DNA of 64,000 bases from 2-12-FULL-35-15 sp036386835. GTDB taxonomy: Bacteria; Bacteroidota; Bacteroidia; 2-12-FULL-35-15. The position numbers were made by a program, and so were the translations under genes. Under the pieces are notes generated by a model, which saw only the letters and a list, made by a program, of their open reading frames with translations, did not search any database and was not told the DNA's origin. Shown here piece by piece: positions 22,682 through 31,564 of this stretch (its first letter is position 1; each line of letters opens with the position of its first letter). The DNA is taken from positions 16,329 to 80,328 of the forward strand of contig DASVUX010000009.1 of assembly GCA_036386835.1 (NCBI GenBank), read 5' to 3'.

Positions 22682-25600
22682 TTATCTTATTAAAGTTACA
22701 GTTCCTTTTCTTTCAATATAATCACCCCGGGATGTTTTAAAACGCAGCAGGTAAACATACACACCCAGTTCACATTTACTTCCTCCTTTGGTCCCATCCC
22801 AGCCTTCATTTACATCTGTGGTGGAAAACACATTCAGGCCCCAGCGGTTGAATACATAAAACTCATACTCTGAAATATTTACAAACGAGCTTACAGGCAA
22901 AAACAAACTGTTATAGCCTGAAGGCCGGAAGGCGTTCGGAACGAAAACCTGCGGCTCCTGGTATGCCTCCGCTGTATTGGACAGGCTGATGTCATTAAAG
23001 CCGTATGAATTACCCATGCCTTCCAGCGCTTCTACATAATAATTAAAGACTCCCTGCCCTTCCATCAGCATTGAAATATCATCAATATAAACATTGGAAT
23101 CCGAACCGGTATATGGCACATTGGCAAACGGCACCAGGTCCATTACACCATCAATACCCCTGTAAATATTATACGACATCACATTTCCCTGCCAGCTCTC
23201 GTAATCATTCCATGTGATCGTATTTTTAAAATCACTGTGTCCAGTTGCCCTTACAAGGATTGTTCTGCCGATATTTGTCTCCAGCCCATCAAATCCGCAG
23301 CTGTCAACATTGATCATCTTGTAGTAGTAACTGAACTTGTCAGGCTGCACATTCACATCATTGAACACTACAGGAGTAACCCCGCCTGCATTAATTGTAC
23401 CTGCATGAACAAAGCTGGCAGTTGATGTATCCCTGGAACGCATAAGCTTATAAGACCTCGTTGAAGCCAGCGTATCAACATGACAGGTGACCACTATCTT
23501 TCCCGGATCGGATACACTGGCCTTACGCAGATAAGTATAGTCCGGTGGCACGGGTGCCCCAGAAAAAAAAGTATAGCGGTTTGAAGAAGCGGTTTTTAAC
23601 CCAGAAGCATCAAATGCAGTGACCTTAAAATAATGGTTCTGGTGAACAGGAAGATCGGCAGCAGTATATGTGAGCACACCGGCTCCAACAGTCCCCACAA
23701 GTGTATATGGCCCGGCAAGCGAAGAAGAGTGATAAATCCTGTATCCCGCGAGCCCTGTTCCTATTGCAGGATAGGCAGTCCATTCAAGGATCGCGCTCCG
23801 GGCGCATATATCCGCGGAAGCATCAAGGTAAATTGTTCTGAAAGCAGTTCCGAGCGGACTAAGGTTCCCACAACTGTCGTATGCCGAAAGCCTGTACTGT
23901 TCCGAACTGTTGCCTGCAGCCGAAAGTAAATTTAAATAGCTGGTATTGCTTATTCCATAAACCGTATCCACAGGCAGCCAGATCCCGCTGGTAAACCTGT
24001 ATATCACATAGGCTTCCACATCATCTGCTGCATTAACATTCCAACTCATTAGTGCATTGTTGTTGTCATCAACACTAAGCGTATCGAACACTGGGATAAA
24101 GGGCACGATGGTATTCTGAAATACGCCACCGTCCACAGACGAAACTGAAACACATCCGGAGCTATCGGTCGTTTCAACCCGATAATTGATCGCACCATTA
24201 CAAACAAAGATCGTATCAACATAAAATGCATTTGTGGTTGTCCCGGTTTGTGTCCAGGTGCCTGCAGGAAATTCTTCGTAAACTGTATAAGTCGCGGGAG
24301 GACCTGGTATCGCAGGAGTTCCAGGTGGGTTCCAGGTTAGTACCGCAGTGCCGTTTGCAGGATTAGTAACATTTAAAAGCATTGTCCTTATGGTATCTGC
24401 CGGTGCCGCTAAAAATTGCCCGTCACAGCCGGAGCGGGATTGGATATAATAATAAACTGAAGTGGCCTGGGCACCTGCACCCACATGCGTATAAGAATTT
24501 TGTCCTATCGTAAAAATGCTGTCGATCAGAACATATGGGCCGGTAGCTGCGGCTGCAGAATAAATGTGATATGAATTAAACGAGCCATCGGGATCTTCCG
24601 GTACTGTCCATGAAAGGAGCACATCGCCATTGGCCTGCACGGACGCACAGCGTGGCTGGGGAGAGAGAACCAGCGGTGGCCTGAGGACGGTTATGGAAAC
24701 AGTAGAAATATTCTCGGAAGGGGCCGGACAAAAATCATCCTTCACCTTGAACACAAATGTGTAAGTGTTGGAGTTACTGCTGCAATTTGAGTTGATCGAA
24801 ATATGATCACAGGTTGTTTGCCAGTTAAAAGTGCTTGACAGGTTTGATTGCGCTGAAGCAGGCGGTGCGGGGCTTAATGTTGCACAGGGAGGGTTCGAAC
24901 ATCCGGCAGAAGAATTTGTAAAACCTGTTCCGAACTGGCTACCAGAAGCATTTATGGATAGTGTTTGGGCTGTAACACCATCAGAAAGAAAATCAGGGTC
25001 ACTGGCGTTTAGCATAAAAGTGACAAGACTACCGGCTTCTACAGTATCCTGATATGAACTATACGTAACTACTGGTGTGGTATTCGTGCCGCATGGAAGC
25101 AGCACGATCTGGATCTCGCGGAAGATCTCAGCCACAAGCTGTCCGCATTTCCATGCCTGCAGCTTTACTACTGTTACAAAACTTCCCTGTGTGAAAGAAG
25201 TAAAAGAGATCTCGCCTGTCACCGGATCAATAACCGCGGGAACATTCTGGGGGTGCTGATTTGTACCTGGCAAGGGACTGTTAAAACTATACCCCGCAGT
25301 GAACGGAACGGAGATAGGATTATTGGGAGGGTCATATGTTCCGCTGTAATCATCAAAGGTTTCCGCCCAGGAATAATGCAAAGAATCCAGATCAGGATCA
25401 TAAGCATTGTGATTATAAGTAAAAGGGGAGCCCATGCATATCACAGTGCTTGGAATCTCAAGGAACTTTGGTGATGAATCGAAACATGGCCCGGCATTCT
25501 GCCCGTTATAAGCGTACATGATGGCGCGTAAAGTGTAGCCATAACCGGTAGGCGTCTGGAGGTTGGTGACAGAACTGTTTCGGCAGCAGCCGGTATAAGT

Positions 25601-26011
25601 AAAGATCCAGCCCCCGGGGGGCGGAACGCCTGTAAGCGTAATAAGTCCTGATTTATAAACGGTTTCCTGGACAGCTCCCGGCATTGGTGTGGAACTGGAC
25701 GGCCAGTTAGGCATCCCGGAGGCGGCTGCACAGGTAATTGAAGGTCCTGCGGCATTGCAAACGGGAGAAATATCTGTTTGGGAAACTAAATTTAAAGTGA
25801 TCGAAAGGGCCGAAGAATAATTGGCCACTTCTACATTAACAACAGGAGAAACAGTTGCACCGTTACAATCCCGGTAAAGCTTCATTGTAAAAATGTACTG
25901 TCCTCCGCCCTGGCAATCCCATGTTATTTCCCCGCCCATCAGGTGAGAAGCTTCTGCCCGTGACAACAAAAGGATGGAGAAACATACAAGCAGGAATAAT
26001 CTCTTCAACAT
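22682..26011 (-). CDS. Large T9SS type B (gliding-motility-associated C-terminal) secreted protein
   Basis: The 1109-residue product from ATG 26011 has a signal peptide (MLKRLFLLVCFSILLLSRAEA), an N-terminal region starting SHLMGGEITWDCQGGG that is typical of large Bacteroidota surface proteins, several fibronectin type III-like modules (LSWTVPEDPDGS, LTWNPPGTPAI, MSWNVNAADDVE, LEWTAYPAIG), and a C-terminal type B sorting domain (VFVPNAFRPSGYN, EFYVFNRWGLNVF, WDGTKGG, GVYVYLLRF). The open frame extends to 26062, but the promoter at 26032-26062 lies inside that extension, so the ATG at 26011 is the start. Cys-rich loops suggest disulfides. Likely cell-surface adhesin or structural protein; ligand unknown. 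Confidence 0.88.
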   Translation of the reverse strand: MLKRLFLLVCFSILLLSRAEASHLMGGEITWDCQGGGQYIFTMKLYRDCNGATVSPVVNVEVANYSSALSITLNLVSQTDISPVCNAAGPSITCAAASGMPNWPSSSTPMPGAVQETVYKSGLITLTGVPPPGGWIFTYTGCCRNSSVTNLQTPTGYGYTLRAIMYAYNGQNAGPCFDSSPKFLEIPSTVICMGSPFTYNHNAYDPDLDSLHYSWAETFDDYSGTYDPPNNPISVPFTAGYSFNSPLPGTNQHPQNVPAVIDPVTGEISFTSFTQGSFVTVVKLQAWKCGQLVAEIFREIQIVLLPCGTNTTPVVTYSSYQDTVEAGSLVTFMLNASDPDFLSDGVTAQTLSINASGSQFGTGFTNSSAGCSNPPCATLSPAPPASAQSNLSSTFNWQTTCDHISINSNCSSNSNTYTFVFKVKDDFCPAPSENISTVSITVLRPPLVLSPQPRCASVQANGDVLLSWTVPEDPDGSFNSYHIYSAAAATGPYVLIDSIFTIGQNSYTHVGAGAQATSVYYYIQSRSGCDGQFLAAPADTIRTMLLNVTNPANGTAVLTWNPPGTPAIPGPPATYTVYEEFPAGTWTQTGTTTNAFYVDTIFVCNGAINYRVETTDSSGCVSVSSVDGGVFQNTIVPFIPVFDTLSVDDNNNALMSWNVNAADDVEAYVIYRFTSGIWLPVDTVYGISNTSYLNLLSAAGNSSEQYRLSAYDSCGNLSPLGTAFRTIYLDASADICARSAILEWTAYPAIGTGLAGYRIYHSSSLAGPYTLVGTVGAGVLTYTAADLPVHQNHYFKVTAFDASGLKTASSNRYTFFSGAPVPPDYTYLRKASVSDPGKIVVTCHVDTLASTRSYKLMRSRDTSTASFVHAGTINAGGVTPVVFNDVNVQPDKFSYYYKMINVDSCGFDGLETNIGRTILVRATGHSDFKNTITWNDYESWQGNVMSYNIYRGIDGVMDLVPFANVPYTGSDSNVYIDDISMLMEGQGVFNYYVEALEGMGNSYGFNDISLSNTAEAYQEPQVFVPNAFRPSGYNSLFLPVSSFVNISEYEFYVFNRWGLNVFSTTDVNEGWDGTKGGSKCELGVYVYLLRFKTSRGDYIERKGTVTLIR

Positions 26012-26031
26012 TCTATAATCAGTGATAGCTA

Positions 26032-26062
26032 CAAATTTACTGAAATCCAGCCTCTTAACCAA
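26032..26062 (-). promoter_or_regulatory. Promoter of the T9SS type B gene
   Basis: On the minus strand: TTG (26060-26062), 20 bases, TAAATTTG (26032-26039). It starts right at the stop of the upstream M16 gene and predicts a leader of about 15 bases to ATG 26011. Confidence 0.7.
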
Positions 26063-27349
26063 TTATTTTTTGCCCACCACCAGTTCGATCATACTTTCTT
26101 TATCAAAATAAACATTGGCTATATCCCTTACCTGAGATGCAGTTATATTACGTACAGTTGCAAGGTACCTGTCGAAATAATCGTATCCAAGGCCATACTC
26201 AAGTAACCCTTTGAAGCGATCCGCAAGTGCAAATGGCCCGTCCACATTGCGAAGGAATGTACCAAGCATATAGTTTTTCACCAATTGCAGTTCCTCCTCG
26301 GGAACGAGGTCGGTACGGAGTCTTTCCATCTCCAGGTAAATCTGCTCAAGGGCATCCCCGCAAACATCCACACCAACTTCTGTAGATATAAAGAAGTACC
26401 CTCCGTGTTTCAGTGAAACCATTCCCGAGCCGATGCCATAAGTATAACCTTTATCCTCGCGGATGTTGGACATCAGCCTGGAACCGAAATACCCTCCGTA
26501 AACGGTATTCAATACCTGCATGGGATGAAAATCCTTATGCGTTTTATTGAACATCTCCTTTCCTATCCTTATAGCCGATTGTAATGCATCCTCTTTAAAT
26601 ATGAGCTGTTCCTTATCGGAAGCCGAAACAATCATTTCGGTTTTTTCCACTGAACGATTGCCTCCTGTCCAGTCGTTTCCGCCAAATAATTTATCCAGCT
26701 GGCTGAATACATCATCGTCCACTTTCCCTGATAAAATGATCCTGCAGCTTTCTGCACGATAATGTGACTTATAAAATTCGACCAGGTCACTGCGTTTGAT
26801 CCTTTCAAAATCGGAATCTTTCACATCACGGCCGTACGGATGTTCTTCCCCGAAAATCAGCTCTGCAAAGCGTTTACGGGCCAGCGTTGCAACTTTCTGA
26901 TTGTTTACAAGAAACTTTTGTTTTTTATTCTTTAAATGTGTTTCCAGTTCATTCTGGGGAAAAACTGCATCTTTAATAACCTGCTCTACAACCGGTAAGG
27001 TTGCTTTCAGGTGTTTGTTGAGGGTATATAAAATTACAGAGGCATTGTCCTGTTCTACACCAACTTCCAGGAAAGCACCGTAAAAATCAACCGCATCAGC
27101 AATCTGGGCGGCATTCATTGTAGAAGTCCCTTCTTCAAGCATTGAATTAACAGAGGCCGCCTGGAGCGTCATTTTCTGCTGGTACATCCCTGCCGAAAAC
27201 AGGAACTCGATTTTGATGATCTCCTGTGTCCCCGCACTTACGGCATAAACAGGAATGTTGTTCCTTAACCGTTTTTCAGATGCATGGATCATCTCGATCT
27301 TTTCTATTGCCCTGAATGCCGGTATGATTGTTCTGTCAAGTATCTCCAT
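26063..27349 (-). CDS. M16 family peptidase-like protein, zinc-less partner
   Basis: This 428-residue protein has the M16 (pitrilysin/MPP-like) two-domain fold but lacks the HxxEH zinc motif; the equivalent position reads SVNSMLEEG (around residues 67-74). It keeps the C-terminal REDKGYTYGIGSGM segment with the Arg/Tyr pair that M16 partner subunits use to hold the substrate. In families such as PqqL/MPP-alpha, a catalytic and a non-catalytic chain form a heterodimer, and here the catalytic one is encoded just upstream, five bases away. No signal peptide is seen. Substrate unknown. Confidence 0.88.
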   Translation of the reverse strand: MEILDRTIIPAFRAIEKIEMIHASEKRLRNNIPVYAVSAGTQEIIKIEFLFSAGMYQQKMTLQAASVNSMLEEGTSTMNAAQIADAVDFYGAFLEVGVEQDNASVILYTLNKHLKATLPVVEQVIKDAVFPQNELETHLKNKKQKFLVNNQKVATLARKRFAELIFGEEHPYGRDVKDSDFERIKRSDLVEFYKSHYRAESCRIILSGKVDDDVFSQLDKLFGGNDWTGGNRSVEKTEMIVSASDKEQLIFKEDALQSAIRIGKEMFNKTHKDFHPMQVLNTVYGGYFGSRLMSNIREDKGYTYGIGSGMVSLKHGGYFFISTEVGVDVCGDALEQIYLEMERLRTDLVPEEELQLVKNYMLGTFLRNVDGPFALADRFKGLLEYGLGYDYFDRYLATVRNITASQVRDIANVYFDKESMIELVVGKK

Positions 27350-27354
27350 ATCCT

Positions 27355-28602
27355 CTAGTCTGCTTTTTTAATGGCTTTATAATAAAGTGTTGAGCAATTC
27401 TCATCCCTGAAAATAACCTGCGCCTGCTGCTGTATTTCTTCTGCGGTTACAGCAAGGTATTTATCCACCTCATGGTTTACAAGGTCAGCATCCCCCAGTA
27501 ATTCGGCAACAGCAAGGTTTGTCGCTTTATTCAAAACATCCACTTCACCGAAAACATGCGAAGCTTCGGTTTTATTTTTCACTTTTGTCAGCTCGTCAGG
27601 GCCCACCTTTTCATTCCTGATCTTCTGAAGGACTTCCTGAATACCGGCTTCGGCCTGATCCATTGTAACACCTTTTGTCAGTTTGCCAGAGATCACAAAA
27701 AGGCCTTTATCAAAATCTCCGAGTACATATGCATTTATATCACTGAAAAGTTTGGAGTCTTTAAGAAGGGCATTATGCATCCTTGAAGAATTTCCACGTG
27801 AAAGAATATCAGAAATAAGATCCACCGCATAATATTCTTTATCATACCTGGAGCACATATGATAAGCTTTATAGATCGCATCCACAGGCACATCACGTTC
27901 TACAGTCAGGCTCCTCGCTTCGGTCTGGGCAGGTTCCGGATCCAGGTTTCTTTTGTTTTCAGGGCCTTTCGGAATAGGACCGAACCATTTCTCCGACAAG
28001 CGTTTTACTTCATCGAACTTCACATTTCCGGCAACCACCATTATGGCGTTATTCGGGCAATAGAATTTTTTGAAGAAGCCTCGCACATCTTCCATTTTTG
28101 CATTTTCAATATGCGAGATCTCCTTACCTATCGTATCCCATTTATAGGGATGCACCTTATAGGCCATCGGGCGCAAAAGCAGCCAGACATCACCATAAGG
28201 CTGGTTAAGATAACGCTGCTTGAACTCTTCAATAACCACGCTTCTCTGGACTTCCAGGCTTTTGTCAGAAAATGCAAGGCTCAGCATTCTGTCGCTTTCC
28301 AGCCAGAAACCTGTTTCCAGGTTATCAGAGGGAAGTGTGAGATAATAATTGGTGATGTCATTCGTGGTGAATGCATTGTTCTCACCTCCTACCATCTGCA
28401 AAGGCTCATCATAATTCGGGATATTTACGGAGCCCCCGAACATGAGGTGTTCGAAAAGATGCGCGAATCCAGTTTGCTCAGGATCTTCATCACGGGCCCC
28501 AACATTGTATAATATGTTAATGCAGGCAAGCGGTGTGGATTTGTCCTCATGAACAATCACCGTGAGGCCGTTAGGCAATTTAAATTTTTCAAATTTTATC
28601 AT
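27355..28602 (-). CDS. M16 family zinc metallopeptidase, catalytic subunit
   Basis: This 415-residue peptidase carries the inverted zinc motif HLFEH (H48, E51, H52) in GFAHLFEHLMFGGS. The further acidic zinc ligand is expected about 76 residues on, around the SLEVQRSVVIEEFKQR segment, which is family-typical. It is expected to cleave peptides inside the chamber formed with the zinc-less partner encoded downstream. No signal peptide is visible, so a cytoplasmic location is likely unless exported by another route. It is 38 bases downstream of the FMN oxidoreductase and probably in that transcript. Confidence 0.92.
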   Translation of the reverse strand: MIKFEKFKLPNGLTVIVHEDKSTPLACINILYNVGARDEDPEQTGFAHLFEHLMFGGSVNIPNYDEPLQMVGGENNAFTTNDITNYYLTLPSDNLETGFWLESDRMLSLAFSDKSLEVQRSVVIEEFKQRYLNQPYGDVWLLLRPMAYKVHPYKWDTIGKEISHIENAKMEDVRGFFKKFYCPNNAIMVVAGNVKFDEVKRLSEKWFGPIPKGPENKRNLDPEPAQTEARSLTVERDVPVDAIYKAYHMCSRYDKEYYAVDLISDILSRGNSSRMHNALLKDSKLFSDINAYVLGDFDKGLFVISGKLTKGVTMDQAEAGIQEVLQKIRNEKVGPDELTKVKNKTEASHVFGEVDVLNKATNLAVAELLGDADLVNHEVDKYLAVTAEEIQQQAQVIFRDENCSTLYYKAIKKAD

Positions 28603-28640
28603 ATACAGGTCTTAACCGGAGAATGCGAATGCCCCCTATT

Positions 28641-29582
28641 TTACATTTTTTTCAGTTCCGCAAGCGCTTCATTATATTCTTCAAGGATATCTTCAATGAT
28701 CTTTTTTGCAGGTTTTATTTCTTTGATGATAGCGGAAATCTGTCCGATCTCGAGTTCCCCTTCATCAAGATCGCCTTCAAACATACCTTTTTTCGCGCGG
28801 CCTCTTCCGAGAAGTTCGGAAAGTTCTTCTGAGGAAGCACATCTTTTTTCCGCAGCTTCAACCTCTGCGAAAAATTTGTTCCTGAGGAGGCGGACCGGGG
28901 TAAGTTGTTTCAGCATCAGCCTGGTATCACCTTCCGAGGCATTGATGACCATGTTCTTAAAATTACTGCTTGCAGAAGATTCTTCGGAAGCTACAAACCG
29001 GCTGCCGATCTGGACCCCGTCAGCCCCCAGGGCGAATGCGGCAAGCATTGTCCTGCCCGTCCCGATGCCCCCGGCAGCAATCACCGGGATTTTTACAGCC
29101 TGCCTGATCATTGGTATGAGGCAAAGAGTCGTTGTTTCTTCCCTTCCGTTATGTCCTCCGGCTTCAAAACCTTCGGCAACTATTGCATCCACACCGGCAT
29201 CTTCGGCTTTTTTAGCAAATTTTGTATTGGCAATAACATGTACCACGGTTATCCCATTGTCCTTTAAGGTTTTGGTCCAGGTGGCAGGATTTCCGGCAGA
29301 AGTGATCACGCATTTCACTCCTTCCGAGATAATTATATCAATATGCTTATCGATATCAGGATATAACAGGGGAACATTTACCCCAAATGAGCGGTCCGTG
29401 GAAGCTCTGCATTTCCGGATCTGGTCTCTCAGGATATCGGGGTACATGCTTCCGCTCCCGATAACACCCAAACCACCGGCGTTACTCACCGCTGCAGCCA
29501 GTTCATACCCGCTGCACCAGATCATTCCCGCCTGGATGATGGGGTGGTCAATCTGAAAAAGTTGAGTGATATTTTTGGACAT
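28641..29582 (-). CDS. NAD(P)H-dependent flavin oxidoreductase (nitronate monooxygenase/FabK-like)
   Basis: This 313-residue TIM-barrel FMN protein starts at ATG 29582; the frame runs further upstream, but the family begins around MSKNITQLFQIDHPIIQ. It shows PIIQAGMIWCSGYELAAAVSNAGGLG, the FMN phosphate loop IPVIAAGGIGTG, the FEAGGHNG motif and GADGVQIGSRF. This fits the NPD/2-nitropropane dioxygenase-like family. FabK, the enoyl-ACP reductase, is the closest alternative, and the lack of other fab genes here leaves this open. Divergent from the DUF6089 gene. Confidence 0.88.
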   Translation of the reverse strand: MSKNITQLFQIDHPIIQAGMIWCSGYELAAAVSNAGGLGVIGSGSMYPDILRDQIRKCRASTDRSFGVNVPLLYPDIDKHIDIIISEGVKCVITSAGNPATWTKTLKDNGITVVHVIANTKFAKKAEDAGVDAIVAEGFEAGGHNGREETTTLCLIPMIRQAVKIPVIAAGGIGTGRTMLAAFALGADGVQIGSRFVASEESSASSNFKNMVINASEGDTRLMLKQLTPVRLLRNKFFAEVEAAEKRCASSEELSELLGRGRAKKGMFEGDLDEGELEIGQISAIIKEIKPAKKIIEDILEEYNEALAELKKM

Positions 29583-29633
29583 TATTTGATTATTTCTATT
29601 TTTGTATAGACCTGACGAAGGTAAAAATATTAT

Positions 29634-29666
29634 TTGGTGTATTTTATCCGGAATTTTATATATTTG
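29634..29666 (+). promoter_or_regulatory. Promoter of the DUF6089 gene
   Basis: TTG (29634-29636), 22 bases, TATATTTG (29659-29666), only five bases before the ATG at 29672. This predicts an essentially leaderless transcript. Confidence 0.55.
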
Positions 29667-29671
29667 CATCT

Positions 29672-30580
29672 ATGCGTAAACTAATACTAATTATAGCCGT
29701 ACTTTCTTTACCTGCATTAACACAAGCCCAGTATTTATGGGATTTTGGGGTGCAGGCCGGGGCGTCCAACTACCTTGGTGAAATGGGCGGCAAGGAAAAG
29801 ACCCGCAGAGATTTTGTAAGTGACATGAAACTGTCGAAAACACAGATCACAGCAGGTGGTTTCGCACGATATAAATTCACTCCCCTGATCTCAGCCAAGC
29901 TTGCTGCTAACTGGGTTCGTATAGAAGGAGCTGACAATAAATCAACTAACCGCGGGCGTGTAGGACGTAATCTTTCTTTCCAGAATAATATTATTGAACT
30001 TGAACTTACCGGGCAGGTTTTCTTTTATGAAGTACCGGATCTCGGACATACATACAGATACCGCAATGATTTTAAGATGTATGCTTTTGCAGGTATTGCA
30101 GCCTTCTACCATAGCCCGAGAGCCAATTACCAGGGGTCATGGGTAGCACTTCAGCCATTGCAAACAGAAGGGGTTCGCTACAGTAAAGTAAATGTTGCTA
30201 TCCCATTGGGTATCGGGTTATTCTTCACGATCGACAAGAAACACCGGATCGGGTGGGAATTCAACTGGAGAACTACTTTTACCGATTATCTTGATGATGT
30301 AAGTTCTGTATATGCTGATCCTGCTGACCTGACGAGTGCCGAAGCTATAGCGCTTGCTAACCGTAGAGATGAATTAGGCGATAACGCAAATGTGCCACAT
30401 GCCGAGAATTATTCTCCTGGATCTAAGCGTGGTGACCCATCTCATAAAGATTCCTATCTTTCTACATCATTATATTACAGCTATGTTTTACGCGGGCGAA
30501 GCAGCTTCTACCGTTCGAAATACGGTAGTGTATTCAAACACAAAAAATACAAAAAACGTAAGATACGTGCGAAATTCTAA
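29672..30580 (+). CDS. DUF6089 family outer-membrane beta-barrel-like protein
   Basis: This 302-residue exported protein has a signal peptide (1-19, ALTQAQ) and the pattern of an outer-membrane barrel: GVQAGASNYLGEMGG, AGGFARYKFTPLISAKLAANW, AFAGIAAFYHSP, and alternating aromatic strand ends such as KMYAFAGIAAF and SYLSTSLYYSYVLRG. It fits the DUF6089 family, which shares features with PorT/PorP-like components of the T9SS region. The very basic C-terminus (KHKKYKKRKIRAKF) is notable, since such a tail may remain outside the barrel in the periplasm. The function is not established. Confidence 0.8.
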   Translation: MRKLILIIAVLSLPALTQAQYLWDFGVQAGASNYLGEMGGKEKTRRDFVSDMKLSKTQITAGGFARYKFTPLISAKLAANWVRIEGADNKSTNRGRVGRNLSFQNNIIELELTGQVFFYEVPDLGHTYRYRNDFKMYAFAGIAAFYHSPRANYQGSWVALQPLQTEGVRYSKVNVAIPLGIGLFFTIDKKHRIGWEFNWRTTFTDYLDDVSSVYADPADLTSAEAIALANRRDELGDNANVPHAENYSPGSKRGDPSHKDSYLSTSLYYSYVLRGRSSFYRSKYGSVFKHKKYKKRKIRAKF

Positions 30581-30581
30581 T

Positions 30582-30611
30582 AAAAAGCCCTCCGGTCACG
30601 GAGGGCTTTTT
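30582..30611 (+). terminator. Rho-independent terminator after the DUF6089 gene
   Basis: GCCCTCCG (30587-30594) pairs perfectly with CGGAGGGC (30599-30606) around GTCA, flanked by AAAAA and TTTTT. It ends only about ten bases before the next gene's start codon. Confidence 0.9.
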
Positions 30612-30621
30612 ATTTATGTAT

Positions 30622-31311
30622 ATGAAAAAGATCGGCTTAATCGGAGGCATCAGCTGGGTGTCAACAATTGATTATTACAGGTATATCAATGAGGGGGTAA
30701 ATGCGAAGCTTGGCGGCCTGAACTTCGCGGAATGCTTAATTCATTCCTTCAATTACGCGGATATAAAAAAGAACAACGATGCGAATGATTGGGAGCGTAC
30801 ACTCAATATGATCAGTGATGCTTCCGGTCATTTAAAGAATGCAGGAGCTGAAGCCATTGTGCTTTGCGCAAACACCATGCACCTCATTGCAGATAAGCTC
30901 GAAGAACGCATTAAGATTCCTGTGATACACATTGCGACAGCAACTGCAAATGAGATCAGCAAACAGCAATTAAAGACTGCTGGCCTGCTTGGAACCAAGT
31001 TCACCATGGAAAGGGATTTCTTCACTTCAAAATTAAAAGAACAGAATATTCATTGCATTATTCCTGATGAAGCGGATCGTGACTTTATTCATTACACCGT
31101 ATTTGAAGAACTGGGAAGAGGAATCTTTTCTGAAGAAAGCAAAACCCGATACATCTCGGTCATAAATAAACTGACTGCAAAAGGAGCTGAAGGCATTATC
31201 CTTGGATGCACAGAAATTCCATTGCTCATAAAACAAGATGATGTAAATGTTCCTCTGTTTGATACTGCGTTGATCCATTCCAAAGCTGCGGTAGAGTTTA
31301 TGCTTGGCTGA
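30622..31311 (+). CDS. Aspartate/glutamate racemase family protein
   Basis: This cofactor-independent racemase has 229 residues from ATG 30622. An earlier in-frame ATG at 30616 is possible, but MKKIGLIGGISWVST is the usual start for this family. Both catalytic Cys are present: LCANTMH (about residue 80) and ILGCTEIPLLI (about residue 195), spaced as in YgeA-like broad-specificity Asp/Glu racemases. The product could supply a D-amino acid for the cell wall or a surface glycan, but the specific substrate is not readable. There is no visible promoter; the start lies directly after a strong terminator. Confidence 0.85.
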   Translation: MKKIGLIGGISWVSTIDYYRYINEGVNAKLGGLNFAECLIHSFNYADIKKNNDANDWERTLNMISDASGHLKNAGAEAIVLCANTMHLIADKLEERIKIPVIHIATATANEISKQQLKTAGLLGTKFTMERDFFTSKLKEQNIHCIIPDEADRDFIHYTVFEELGRGIFSEESKTRYISVINKLTAKGAEGIILGCTEIPLLIKQDDVNVPLFDTALIHSKAAVEFMLG

Positions 31312-31564
31312 ACTTAACAGAAGATGTACAGGTTCACAAATAGAAGGAATGATTAAAATAATTAATTAACTTTCTTTTAATAAAGCTCATTATTTAAAGA
31401 TTATAAAAGTGCAGGATTAGCTAATTCCTGTGCCTCAGGATTCCGGTGGTCCGGTAGAAGGATGAAAAAAATGTATATAAACGAAGCGCTGAAGCTGTTT
31501 ATATTTTGTCAAGTTTTCCCAGGAGTTTAAAAATCATTCTGCTTATATTGTATTGAGATGACAT
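31312..31564. other. Intergenic region between convergent genes
   Basis: This 253-base AT-rich stretch separates the racemase gene from the end of the minus-strand glycan locus. The only structure I see is a near-palindrome CAGGATTAGCTAATTCCTG (31412-31430, one bulged base) followed by a short CCGGTGGTCCGG. Neither has a T-run, so neither is a convincing terminator. No coding potential is recognised. Confidence 0.35.

Noticed and set aside
26012..26062. Upstream extension of the T9SS type B protein
   Set aside because: A well-spaced promoter lies inside the extension and the signal peptide starts at ATG 26011.
27859..28512. Open frame of 217 codons on the + strand opposite the catalytic M16 gene
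   Set aside because: The M16 zinc motif and full domain lie on the other strand; the + frame has no family resemblance and no promoter.
28549..29556. Long open frame of 335 codons on the + strand opposite the FMN oxidoreductase
   Set aside because: It is antisense to a gene with clear FMN-binding motifs, has Ser/Ala/Pro-rich low-complexity content and no recognisable domain or signal, as expected for a frame shadow.
31412..31430. Near-palindrome as terminator or operator between the racemase gene and the glycan locus
   Set aside because: One bulged base, AT-rich arms, no T-run and no adjacent promoter; kept only as a note on the intergenic region.
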